Assembly: GCA_030824575.1 (NCBI GenBank)
Contig: JAVBXL010000062.1
Coordinates: 1-61,381, forward strand
Reading direction: 5' to 3'
Source of the DNA: a bacterium
Lineage (GTDB): Bacteria; Pseudomonadota; Alphaproteobacteria; Sphingomonadales; Sphingomonadaceae
DNA length: 61,381 nucleotides
The notes under the pieces were generated by a model. That model was given only the letters and a program-made list of their open reading frames with translations, had not been told where the DNA came from and made no database searches. The position numbers were made by a program, and so were the translations under genes. This document shows positions 1 through 7,049 of the stretch, one piece after another (positions within the stretch are counted from its first letter, which is position 1; each line of letters opens with the position of its first letter).

Positions 1-108
1 GTTCTTGGGCGGCAGCGCGGGCGGTGAGGCCGGGGATCAGAGGAAAGGGGGATCTGGAGGGGTGTCGCCGAGATGGTCTCGAGAGCGACATTCGAAGGAG
101 TTGAGACG

Positions 109-591
109 ATGAACATTGGTGAATTCAAGAAGGAGAACGGCCGCCTGATGGGTTCGGTCTTCACGCGCACCATCGACCTGCCGCGGATCGGGCTTCGCCC
201 GGTGCAGAGCCAGAGCGAGAAGGCGCCGATCTATGAGATCGTGGCGCTGAACATCGCGCGGCGCTGGGTGCAGATCGGGGCGCTCTGGGAAGCCGTTTCG
301 AAGAAGACCGGCGAGGTCTTCCTCGCGGGCCAGATCGATGATCCGAGCCTGCCCGAGCCGCTTCCGGTCGCCCTGTTCCCGAACGAGGCGGGTGGCTTCA
401 CCGTCGCCTGGCGTCGCGAGAATCTCGGCGGCGGATTCGGTGGCGGCTTCGGCAGCGGAGGGTTCGGCACCAGCCAGCGCGACTATGCGCCCCGGACCCA
501 GGACGGCTTCGGTGACAGCACCGCCGGCGCCGATGGCAGCCTCGCCGACGACCGGACGAACGCGGACGTGGACGAGGACATCCCGTTCTGA
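109..591 (+). CDS. DUF736 family protein with SSB-like C-terminal tail
   Basis: A 160-aa protein. Residues 1-103 or so match the DUF736 pattern found on plasmids and ICEs of alphaproteobacteria (N-terminal MNIGEFKK, then a region around ARRWVQIGALWEA). The usual family member stops near 100 aa. This one continues with a Gly/Phe-rich linker (about 104-122) and a low-complexity stretch, and ends in an acidic tip, DVDEDIPF. That layout matches the disordered linker and acidic tip of bacterial SSB, which recruits replication and repair proteins. Start chosen at 109 because AAGGAG lies 8 nt upstream; an in-frame ATG at 73 has no such site. A terminator follows at 606, so it seems to be its own unit. 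Function of DUF736 is unknown; a role on single-stranded DNA is inference. Confidence 0.85.
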   Translation: MNIGEFKKENGRLMGSVFTRTIDLPRIGLRPVQSQSEKAPIYEIVALNIARRWVQIGALWEAVSKKTGEVFLAGQIDDPSLPEPLPVALFPNEAGGFTVAWRRENLGGGFGGGFGSGGFGTSQRDYAPRTQDGFGDSTAGADGSLADDRTNADVDEDIPF

Positions 592-605
592 CCCGCGCGT
601 GATCG

Positions 606-645
606 AGGGCCGGGGGTGCGTCCAGCGCCTCCGGCCCTTTTTTTT
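606..645 (+). terminator. Rho-independent terminator after DUF736 gene
   Basis: An AGGGCCGG / CCGGCCCT stem is followed by an uninterrupted run of T. It separates the DUF736 gene from the DUF2493 gene. Confidence 0.85.
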
Positions 646-675
646 GTTTCCCCATCTGACAAGGAGTTCGCCATC

Positions 676-1668
676 ATGGCTCGAACCGCATCGACAAACA
701 GTGTCAGCCGCCTGGCCGACCTTCCCACCCTCTATGCCGAGATGATCGCCACCCCGGAATTTCAGGCGGCGTTCGGCGATCCCATGCCGCTCAGCATCGT
801 CGAGCTTGGCGATGAACCCGGCGAGCATGACATGCCCGAGCCCTTCGCCGTTCAGGCCGAATGCGGGGCGATCATCGCCACGATCTTCGACCTGTTCGCG
901 GGCACGCGGTTGGAGCCGCTGTCCGCCGAGATCGCCTGGGGTTTCGTCAACAGCTTCCATTTCGTCGCTGGAAAACTGGAACGCCGCGAAGACGGGCTCG
1001 CCGCCGAGATCGGTGATCTTGTGCGACATCCCGACATGAGCGAGGTCTATAATAACGAGCTGGAGGAGAAGCAGCTCCTCTGCCAGTCGACCGCCGAGCA
1101 CCGCGAGGCGATCGAGTGCATGCGCGACTATGCGGCCGAGATGTACCGTGCGCAGTCGGGCTGGCCGTGGTCGCCGGCGCGGGGAAGCCGGGCATCCTCC
1201 GCATCGTCGGCGAGCCAGATCGCGGCGCAGGATTTCCTGCGTGCCCGCGAACTTGCCGCCCGCGAGAAGCACAGTCCGAAGGGACCGATCGTCGTCTTTT
1301 CCGGACCCGCCCAGTGGCACGATTGGGAAACCCTGTGGGCGCGGCTCGACGAGGTCCATCAGCGCGTACCGCACATGTCCCTCGTCACCACCGGTCAGCG
1401 CAAAGGCGCCGACGCGATCGCGGCCGCCTGGGCGGCGCGCAACAGCGTGCCGCTGGTGGCGTTCGGGCTATACGGCTCTGGCCGGAAAACGGCCTTCACG
1501 CGAAACCGCAAGCTCGCCGAGCTGAAGCCCGTCGAGGCGGTGCTGTGCGAAGGCTCGGGGTTGCAGGCGAACCTCTATCAGACTCTGAAACAGGCGGGCG
1601 TGCCGATCCATGCCTTCCGCAAGGCCGATCAGATCGCCGATACCGCGGTGCGCCGGATGCGGGCCTGA
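676..1668 (+). CDS. DUF2493 (SLOG-type Rossmann) domain protein, copy 1
   Basis: A 330-aa protein. The N-terminal 200 residues form a region shared with the second copy at 2621, including the motif CMRDYAAEMYRAQSGWPWS. The C-terminal 130 residues are the DUF2493 domain: a KGPIVVFSG strand, then a GADAIAAAWA helix and a final VLCEGSGLQANL segment. DUF2493 belongs to the SLOG superfamily of Rossmann-like domains thought to bind nucleotide-type ligands; no ligand is known for this type. Start at 676 has AAGGAG 9 nt upstream and gives the same N-terminus as copy 2. A terminator precedes it and a hairpin follows. Such genes recur on alphaproteobacterial conjugative elements; their job is not established. 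Confidence 0.85.
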   Translation: MARTASTNSVSRLADLPTLYAEMIATPEFQAAFGDPMPLSIVELGDEPGEHDMPEPFAVQAECGAIIATIFDLFAGTRLEPLSAEIAWGFVNSFHFVAGKLERREDGLAAEIGDLVRHPDMSEVYNNELEEKQLLCQSTAEHREAIECMRDYAAEMYRAQSGWPWSPARGSRASSASSASQIAAQDFLRARELAAREKHSPKGPIVVFSGPAQWHDWETLWARLDEVHQRVPHMSLVTTGQRKGADAIAAAWAARNSVPLVAFGLYGSGRKTAFTRNRKLAELKPVEAVLCEGSGLQANLYQTLKQAGVPIHAFRKADQIADTAVRRMRA

Positions 1669-1673
1669 ACATC

Positions 1674-1705
1674 GGGGGCGGGGGCTTTGCTCCCGCCTCC
1701 TTTCC
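1674..1705 (+). terminator. Possible weak terminator
   Basis: A GGCGGG/CCCGCC hairpin with the loop closed by GC pairs lies just after the DUF2493 stop and is followed by a T/C-rich stretch rather than a clean T run. It could also simply be a stabilising 3' hairpin in a longer transcript. Confidence 0.4.
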
Positions 1706-1727
1706 TACCGTTTCACAGGAGGCCGGC

Positions 1728-1964
1728 ATGGCCATACCAGATGTGTACCGGCGCAATTTCGCAACCCTGCGCCGCGCGGCCGAGGACGGTAATCTCGCCC
1801 TGATGGAGTGCACCGACGCGGTCACCGGCGTCCCGCGCTACGTGATCTGCGCCGTGGGACGGGACGACGGTGCTTATGTGATGACGCCATTCGGCCATCT
1901 TCACGATGGAGACCCGTATGAGGCCTATCTACCTCCCGACACCAACAGATCGGAGCAGCCATGA
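1728..1964 (+). CDS. Small DUF6117-like protein
   Basis: A 78-aa protein starting MAIPDVYRRNFATL, with ACAGGAGG directly upstream of the ATG at 1728. The pattern of an N-terminal RRNF helix followed by LALMECTDAVTGVPRYVIC resembles the small DUF6117 family seen beside DUF2493 and antirestriction-type genes on plasmids; the family name is from memory of this pattern and is not certain. No catalytic motif is visible. It overlaps the next ORF by ATGA, so the two are probably translated together. Confidence 0.7.
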   Translation: MAIPDVYRRNFATLRRAAEDGNLALMECTDAVTGVPRYVICAVGRDDGAYVMTPFGHLHDGDPYEAYLPPDTNRSEQP

Positions 1965-2158
1965 TCGGCTATGGAGGTTGCATCGAGCCCGGCGGCGTGG
2001 AGCTTGCCGACGAGCGATGGGGAGCGCGGTGTCCACGCTGTGGCGAGCCAGCCGAGCACGGCCACGTCGAGCGCGCGGAAGGCTCGCTCAATATCTACCG
2101 CACGGTCGCCTGCGATCATTGCGGGCACCATGAAGGGTTCGATTGGCTGAACCCCTGA
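1961..2158 (+). CDS. Small zinc-ribbon-like protein
   Basis: A 65-aa protein with two Cys pairs, CPRC near residues 24-27 and CDHC near 51-54, followed by a His pair (GHHEG). This is the layout of a treble-clef or zinc ribbon. The start overlaps the preceding stop (ATGA). A terminator follows about 20 nt after the stop, closing a unit with the 1728 gene. No specific function can be assigned. Confidence 0.65.
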   Translation: MIGYGGCIEPGGVELADERWGARCPRCGEPAEHGHVERAEGSLNIYRTVACDHCGHHEGFDWLNP

Positions 2159-2176
2159 CGATCTGAGGTTCCTATG

Positions 2177-2214
2177 AGGCCGGACGCATTCCCGCGTGCC
2201 GGCCTATTTTTATG
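2177..2214 (+). terminator. Rho-independent terminator
   Basis: AGGCCGG(ACGC) pairs with (GCGT)GCCGGCCT across a short loop and is followed by ATTTTTA. Confidence 0.75.
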
Positions 2215-2620
2215 CAAGGGTGGCGAGCGACAAACAGGCTTGGCCCTTCTCCTTGACCGCCGTGGGAGGGTGTTACGCGCGGCTAGCGTCTCACAATCCT
2301 CAGACGTGCGGGACGGCCAGTGCGGACAAAGGGTCCGCACCGGCCGATGCGATTCGGGGGGCATCGAGCCCCCCGAATCACAGCCTCTCTCTATCTATCA
2401 AGAAGTCCAAGCATGGCACGGGGACAGCGCCGGCCTCAAGGACGACGGGGCCCCACCATTTTCCTTGGCGGATCGAACACAGCGCCTCAGCGTCGACGTC
2501 GGTGGCCGCCAAAGAAAATCGTGACCCCCATCGCCGCTACGCGGTCGCTTCGCGATCCTTGACCCCGTCGCTCAGAGCCCGTGCCGGGGAAAATGCCTCT
2601 TTAAATTTCAGGAGGCCATC
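2215..2620 (+). other. 406-bp non-coding segment with two large hairpins
   Basis: No convincing gene is present. Two strong back-to-back hairpins are: 2314-2346 (CGGCC and GTGCGGAC arms, loop AAAGG, one A/C mismatch) and 2351-2379 (a perfect 12-bp stem GATTCGGGGGGC / GCCCCCCGAATC around ATCGA). Neither is followed by a T run, so they do not look like terminators. The segment ends with TTTAAATTTCAGGAGG, the ribosome site of the 2621 gene. It may be a structured leader of that gene or a DNA-level signal of the element. A 49-codon Arg-rich frame at 2413 was considered and not accepted. Confidence 0.6.
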
Positions 2621-3604
2621 ATGACGCATTCACCCCGTTCCATTTCCCGCTTCGCCGACATCGCCGCGCTCTATGCCGAAGAAACGGCCGAGCCTACGGA
2701 CCGCTTCGCCGCCGCCTTCACCGAGACCGTAGGTGAGTTCCGGATCGACCGCGCCGAGGACAGCACCGATGCCGGGATGCCCGATCCGCTGGAGGCCGAG
2801 CGCGCGACCGAACTCCTCATCACGACGTTGTTCGACGTCCTGCGCGACACAAGACTGGAGAGCATCGCCGACCGGCTCGCCTGGGGCATCGTGCACAGCT
2901 TCCACAAGGTCGCCAGCCAACTTGACGGGGAAGCCGATCGCGCGGCGCAGCAGGTCAACGGCCTGATCCGTTCCGCCGACGGCAGCGAGGTCGCGACGAC
3001 CGAACTGGAGCAAGCGCAGACGCTCTGCCAGTCGCTGGACGAAGCGCGCGACGCGGTCGCCTGCATGCGCGATCACGCGGCGCAGATGTACCATGCCGAG
3101 ACCGGACGACCATGGTCGGCACCGCGCGCGACGTTGGTGTCGGGGAAGCGCACGGCCTCGGTCATCGCCGCCACCGACTTCCTCGCCGCACGCCGCCAGC
3201 GCCGCATCGAGGAGCACGCGCCGCAGGGGCCGATAGTCATCTTCTCGGGCGGCCAGCAATGGGAGGACCATCAGCTCCTCTGGGATCGGCTCGACGCGAT
3301 CCACGCCCGCATCCCCGCGATGGTGCTGGCGACCACCGCCCAGAACAAAGGGTGCGACGCGATCGCGGCGGCATGGGCGGCCCGGTCGGGGGTGAAGCTG
3401 GTGGCCTTCACGCTCGACGCGCGACTGGGCAAGCGGGCCGGGTTCGCACGGAACGAGCGGTTGCTGGCACTTCGCCCCGTCGAAGCGCTGGTTTGCGAAG
3501 GGTCGGGACTTCAGTCGCACCTCGCCCGGATGGTCCGCGAGAAGCGGGTGCCGGCTCACTTCTTCCGGCTCTCGGATCAGCGCACAGCCAGCGCTGTCGC
3601 CTGA
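2621..3604 (+). CDS. DUF2493 (SLOG-type Rossmann) domain protein, copy 2
   Basis: A 327-aa paralogue of the 676 protein along its whole length. Shared landmarks are ISRFADIAALYAEE at the N-terminus, the TLCQS and CMRDHAAQMYHAETGRPWS motifs near the middle, and a C-terminal DUF2493 domain from about residue 200 (QGPIVIFSGG, then GCDAIAAAWAAR and ALVCEGSGLQSHL). AGGAGG sits 6 nt upstream of the ATG. A strong terminator follows. Clear divergence from copy 1 suggests an old duplication or separate acquisition. What ligand each copy binds cannot be read from the sequence. Confidence 0.85.
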   Translation: MTHSPRSISRFADIAALYAEETAEPTDRFAAAFTETVGEFRIDRAEDSTDAGMPDPLEAERATELLITTLFDVLRDTRLESIADRLAWGIVHSFHKVASQLDGEADRAAQQVNGLIRSADGSEVATTELEQAQTLCQSLDEARDAVACMRDHAAQMYHAETGRPWSAPRATLVSGKRTASVIAATDFLAARRQRRIEEHAPQGPIVIFSGGQQWEDHQLLWDRLDAIHARIPAMVLATTAQNKGCDAIAAAWAARSGVKLVAFTLDARLGKRAGFARNERLLALRPVEALVCEGSGLQSHLARMVREKRVPAHFFRLSDQRTASAVA

Positions 3605-3613
3605 GATCGTGAC

Positions 3614-3654
3614 GGGGATCGGTTGGGCATGATGCCCGGCCGGTCCCCTTTTTT
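3614..3654 (+). terminator. Rho-independent terminator after DUF2493 copy 2
   Basis: The stem GGGGATCGG / CCGGTCCCC has an inner GGGC/GCCC pair and is followed by six T. Confidence 0.85.
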
Positions 3655-3663
3655 GTTGGCGTT

Positions 3664-3735
3664 GAGAACCGCCCCGCTCGGGAGCCCGATCAAAGATCGG
3701 GTCCGTCACGGGGCGGTGCGACAGCGATGCTGTCG
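3664..3735. repeat. Nested inverted repeats between convergent genes
   Basis: ACCGCCCCG at 3668 pairs with CGGGGCGGT at 3709. Inside this stem lies a second perfect hairpin, CCCGATC-AAA-GATCGGG at 3685-3701. Directly after is a third, CGACAGC-GAT-GCTGTCG at 3719-3735. The group lies between the end of the DUF2493 gene and the stop of the minus-strand 3751 gene. No T run flanks them on either strand, so simple termination does not explain them well. Confidence 0.7.
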
Positions 3736-3750
3736 GCCTCCTGCGCGTGG

Positions 3751-4035
3751 CTACGCCATGCTCGTCGCTGGGCCGCCCTTCGGGCGACTTTTAGGTTCGG
3801 GCGCTGCCGCTGGCAGCGTCTTCAGTGCCGAGACGGCAGGGCTTCCTCCCACCCGAATCGCGTGGGTGAGGACGTCCCTGAAATCCCGCTCGCTCAATGC
3901 TTCGATCGGGAGGTCCGTGACCATCCCAGCATATCGGTCGCGCAGGGCGCGGCGGGCACTCTCCACTTCTTCAGCGACCTTGCGCTGACGCGCTTCGAGG
4001 TCGGCAAGTCGCTCACGTTCCGTCATCTTGGGCAT
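3751..4035 (-). CDS. Small coiled-coil accessory protein of the transfer region
   Basis: A 94-aa protein starting MPKMTERERL. Residues 5-35 are a charged heptad-like helix (DLEARQRKVAEEVESARRAL), followed by LPIEALSERDFRDVLTHAI and a Pro/Lys/Ala-rich tail. Small coiled-coil proteins of this kind often sit divergently next to coupling-protein and relaxase genes of alphaproteobacterial elements (TraC/TraD-like position), but the sequence match is not specific enough to name it. Start at 4035 has AAGGA 8 nt upstream; an ATG at 4041 is too close to that site. It is transcribed away from the transfer operon. Confidence 0.65.
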   Translation of the reverse strand: MPKMTERERLADLEARQRKVAEEVESARRALRDRYAGMVTDLPIEALSERDFRDVLTHAIRVGGSPAVSALKTLPAAAPEPKSRPKGGPATSMA

Positions 4036-4546
4036 GTCCATCGTCCTTGTGATGGGTCTGCCCGCCGTCCCGGATTGTAGGCTGGGTTCGCCCGCATTCA
4101 ATCCCGAACTTGGGGTATCGATCTCATGCAAACTCACGGAATCGCGATTGAGATGGGCTTGCCGGCGTGCCGCCAGCGAGAAGAAGAAATCCCCTGCCGG
4201 GGATTGTCCGCCCGTGCCCGGTCGAGACAACGCAGCGCGCAGAGCGCTGCGAAGGGGAGCACTCACGGCCTTGGCCGTTTGTAATGCACCGTACGCACGG
4301 GTGCTGCGCAGATATTCCGTCGTTAAATCAATGCTATAATCCTGTCCGACAAGTCCGCCGCTGGGCACGGCGCGCCGTCCGACATGTCACCCGCGAACGA
4401 CAGTGCGTCGCGCAAACCGTTGGATTCGCGCGTCTATTCGTGTCTGACATGTCGGACAGCATAAATCGTTGAAAAACAGCGGCATTCGCGCTATGGTGCC
4501 TTCGCTTCAAGACCTGCCCGTCGAGCTCCTATGCTGGAGCTACGAC
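4036..4546. other. Divergent intergenic region of the transfer module (candidate oriT)
   Basis: About 500 bp between the divergent 3751 gene and the relaxosome operon with no credible gene. It holds a perfect hairpin AATCCCC-TGCC-GGGGATT at 4188-4205, a TATAAT box at 4335, three TGTC-GACA-type sites between 4342 and 4458, and a GAGCTCC/GGAGCT inverted repeat at 4523-4540 just before the ribbon-helix-helix start. MobF relaxase operons commonly have oriT and accessory-protein sites in exactly this place, so the transfer origin is plausibly here. The nick site itself cannot be identified by eye. Confidence 0.5.
4335..4458 (+). promoter_or_regulatory. Promoter with repeated TGTC-GACA operators
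   Basis: TATAAT at 4335-4340 is a perfect -10; the -35 is poor. A TGTCCGACA half-palindrome begins at 4343 next to the expected transcription start. A second copy (GTCCGACATGTCA) is at 4378-4390, and the best, TGTCTGACATGTCGGACA, an 18-bp near-perfect dyad, is at 4441-4458. The placement suggests repression of the transfer operon by a dimeric regulator, perhaps the ribbon-helix-helix protein encoded next; the regulator is inference. Confidence 0.6.
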
Positions 4547-4846
4547 ATGATCAGAATAAGCGTGCGGGTCGACAGTGCCCTGCACGACCGCCTTAGCCGG
4601 CGCGCGGCGGGCGCCGATCTTTCCCTTTCCGTGTTCATTCGGTCCGTTCTCGAACAGGCCGCCGATCCCCGCGGCCGGTACATCTATTCGTCGCAGGACG
4701 AGATCCTCGCGACCTGCATTCAGATCCTCACCATCCTCGGCACGTCGGTCGGTCAACGGACGCCGGACGTCCTGCAAAAGGGGATGGCGGAGGCCCGCGG
4801 CATATTGCGGGACAGGGGTCTGCTCGACCCGGAGGCCGACCGATGA
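4547..4846 (+). CDS. Ribbon-helix-helix relaxosome accessory/regulatory protein
   Basis: A 99-aa protein. The N-terminal MIRISVRVDSALHDRLSRRA followed by LSLSVFIRSVLEQ is the strand-helix-helix pattern of CopG/Arc-type RHH DNA-binding proteins. The rest is a predicted helical tail. Start at 4547 has GGAG 8 nt upstream; a TTG at 4469 would add 26 residues but lacks a ribosome site. It is first in a tightly overlapping operon with the 54-aa ORF, the coupling protein and the relaxase, the position of oriT-binding accessory proteins such as TraY or TrwA. A damaged second copy of its leader and N-terminus is at 11812. Confidence 0.75.
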   Translation: MIRISVRVDSALHDRLSRRAAGADLSLSVFIRSVLEQAADPRGRYIYSSQDEILATCIQILTILGTSVGQRTPDVLQKGMAEARGILRDRGLLDPEADR

Positions 4847-5007
4847 GCGGGAACGAACGACGGGCTGATCCCGTCCCCGCCACGCTGCTTCAGGCATCGC
4901 CGCACTTGCCGACCATCCCCTGGACGATCGGCTTCCTGCCGCTCCTGTATCTCGGGCAACCCAGCTCGGTTCTTCCCACCCTTGCGGACGCGGGAGACCC
5001 GCGATGA
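4843..5007 (+). CDS. 54-aa coupled ORF between RHH and coupling-protein genes
   Basis: Begins MSGNERRADPVPATLL, has one hydrophobic segment (IPWTIGFLPLLYLG, about residues 25-38) and ends LPTLADAGDPR. Its ATG overlaps the RHH stop by ATGA, and its TGA overlaps the coupling-protein ATG by ATGA, so ribosomes would pass through all three. No family is recognised. The hydrophobic stretch is short for a membrane span but would fit a peptide associating with the membrane-bound coupling protein. Codon use matches the neighbours. Confidence 0.6.
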   Translation: MSGNERRADPVPATLLQASPHLPTIPWTIGFLPLLYLGQPSSVLPTLADAGDPR

Positions 5008-7049
5008 GCATTTTTCGCAACGATACGCTCGGCTCCTGGACGCGGGGCGGACAGGCCATCGTCCACAATGTCCGGATGACGACCCAGGTCTTTTTCCAGA
5101 CGGTAATAGCCAGCTTCGTGCTCTGGGTGATGGGCACGATCTGGTATGCGCTCGAAATGTCGACCGACTATGAGCGCTTCGTCCTCACCAAGCTGGTCGA
5201 GGCGAGCTTCAAGGTCGATGCCGCAGGAGGAACGAACGATCCGGTCCTGTTTCGCACGCCAGCCGGTCACCAATATTGGACGTCAGCCGATTGGCTGATG
5301 GCCTCCTCCCTCGCCAAACAGATGCTGCATAAACTCGAACTCGATTTGGTCCACGGCGCGCTGATTGCGGGCGCCTTCGCCCTGCTTGCGCTGTTCTTCG
5401 CCTGGTTCACCTTCACCCGGACGGGCAGGGGGCTCGGGTCGAACGAGTATCTCCGCGGCGCCCGGTTCGGCACGGTCCGGCAGGTCAAGCGCCTGCTCCG
5501 CCGCCAGCGCAAGGGAAGCTTTTCTATCGGCGGCGTCCCCATTCCCGACGCCTATGAGCCCGAGCATGTGCTCCTGTGCGGCGCGCCGGGGACGGGCAAG
5601 ACCAACCTCATCGTCAAGATGCTCGAGGGTATCCGCAAGGAGGGCAAGCGGGCGATCGTCTATGATACCGCCGGCACCTTCGTCGAGAAATTCTACCGCC
5701 CGGGCAAAGACGTTCTCCTCAATCCGCTCGACAAGCGCACCAGCCGCTGGTCGCCCTGGGGCGACGTTCCGCGCGACTATCATTATGACCAGATCGCGGA
5801 GTCGACGATTCCGGACAAGGCCGGTGATCCCTTCTGGGCGAAGGCCGCGCGCGGCACTCTCGTCGCCGTCATGCGCAAGCTCGCACACCAGAAGGAGATG
5901 CTGGTCTCGATTCTTCTCGACCGGCTGCTGCGCTCCAAACTGAAAGACCTCGCCGCCTTCGCCGCGGGCACCGATGCAGCTGCCTTCATCAGTCTCGAGG
6001 GCGAGCGTACATCGGCTGGCATCCAGGCGGAGCTTGCCTCCGTCATGCGCAGCTTCTCCTACCTCGACGATACCCGCAAAGGGCTGTCGATCCGCGACTG
6101 GGTGGCGAATGAAAAGGGGGACGGCTGGCTGTTCATCACGGTCAAAGCCGACCAGCTTCCGTCGCTTCGGCCCCTGATCACGGTCTGGCTCGACATCGCC
6201 ATTTCGGCGATCATGAGCCTGACGCCGGATCGCCGACGGCGCCTCTATTGCGTCATCGACGAGCTTCCGACACTTCAGAAATTGCCGTCGCTATCCGACT
6301 TCCTGGCGCGCGCCCGCAAATATGGCGGGTGCGGGATTCTGGGGTTCCAATCCTACCCGCAATTGGAGGCGACCTACGGTATCCAGGATGCCGCCGCCAT
6401 CACCGGCTATTGCTCGACCTGGGTGGCGCTGCGCGCCAACGATACCCCCACCGCCAAGCATGTGTCGGAGAATCTTGGGCAGGTCGAACAGGTTGAGGCC
6501 AACGAAGGCATGTCCTACGGCGTCAACGATATGCGCGACGGCGTGAACCTGTCGCGCATGCAGGTGACCCGGCCTCTGGTGATGCATACCGAGGTCACCA
6601 ATCTACCAAACCTGTCGGGTTTCCTGCGGTTCGGCCGCAACCTGCCGGTGGTGCATTTCCAGGACCGTTTCAACACCGTCGCGACCATTGCCGACGCCTT
6701 TGTCGAGCGCGACACGCCGCCGGTGCGCGACCGCGATGGCGAGGCCCTGATCGCCGCGATCCATGCCGAAGCCAAGTCAACCGAGCCGCCATCACCGCCG
6801 CGACGCAAGAAGGCTGCACGACCGGTGCCGCCACCGCCTCCGCCGACATCGCCTGACCTGTTCGAGGGCGGCAGCACTGGGGCGGTCCAGGGCGAGAATG
6901 TTGAACCCAAACCCGCCGAAAAGCCGCCGGCGGACCCTGTCGCACCTGCTCCGGCCTTCACGCTCGCCCCGCAGCGCGGACGGATCCGGATCGAGCTTGA
7001 TGTCTATGACCGAGAGAATGGGCCGGCCCGTCCGGCGCGACCGGCATGA
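5004..7049 (+). CDS. traD: Type IV coupling protein, TraD/TrwB family
   Basis: A 681-aa membrane ATPase that hands the relaxase-DNA complex to the type IV secretion channel. The N-terminus has two membrane segments (about 28-48 and 117-137). FSIGGVPIPDAYEPEHVLLCG precedes a Walker A GAPGTGKTNL near 193-202, followed by RAIVYDTAG. Walker B is YCVIDELPTL near 414-423. The C-terminal 100 residues are Pro/Ala-rich and probably disordered. The layout and the GVPIP/PLDKR motifs are typical of F-type TraD and TrwB rather than TraG of Ti plasmids. It overlaps the preceding ORF and the relaxase gene by 4 nt each. Confidence 0.92.
   Translation: MSIFRNDTLGSWTRGGQAIVHNVRMTTQVFFQTVIASFVLWVMGTIWYALEMSTDYERFVLTKLVEASFKVDAAGGTNDPVLFRTPAGHQYWTSADWLMASSLAKQMLHKLELDLVHGALIAGAFALLALFFAWFTFTRTGRGLGSNEYLRGARFGTVRQVKRLLRRQRKGSFSIGGVPIPDAYEPEHVLLCGAPGTGKTNLIVKMLEGIRKEGKRAIVYDTAGTFVEKFYRPGKDVLLNPLDKRTSRWSPWGDVPRDYHYDQIAESTIPDKAGDPFWAKAARGTLVAVMRKLAHQKEMLVSILLDRLLRSKLKDLAAFAAGTDAAAFISLEGERTSAGIQAELASVMRSFSYLDDTRKGLSIRDWVANEKGDGWLFITVKADQLPSLRPLITVWLDIAISAIMSLTPDRRRRLYCVIDELPTLQKLPSLSDFLARARKYGGCGILGFQSYPQLEATYGIQDAAAITGYCSTWVALRANDTPTAKHVSENLGQVEQVEANEGMSYGVNDMRDGVNLSRMQVTRPLVMHTEVTNLPNLSGFLRFGRNLPVVHFQDRFNTVATIADAFVERDTPPVRDRDGEALIAAIHAEAKSTEPPSPPRRKKAARPVPPPPPPTSPDLFEGGSTGAVQGENVEPKPAEKPPADPVAPAPAFTLAPQRGRIRIELDVYDRENGPARPARPA

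Noticed and set aside
37..1374. A 445-codon open frame on the minus strand opposite the DUF736 and DUF2493 genes
   Set aside because: It is antisense to two genes with good ribosome sites and domains; its protein is Arg/Gly-rich without any recognisable pattern. Long antisense frames are expected at this GC content.
2413..2562. Arg-rich 49-codon frame in the gap before DUF2493 copy 2
   Set aside because: No ribosome site, no hydrophobic or structured pattern, and it lies in a hairpin-rich leader; composition looks like GC-rich noise.
2630..3709. A 359-codon minus-strand frame opposite DUF2493 copy 2
   Set aside because: Shadow of a real gene; low-complexity, Arg-rich translation and no ribosome site.
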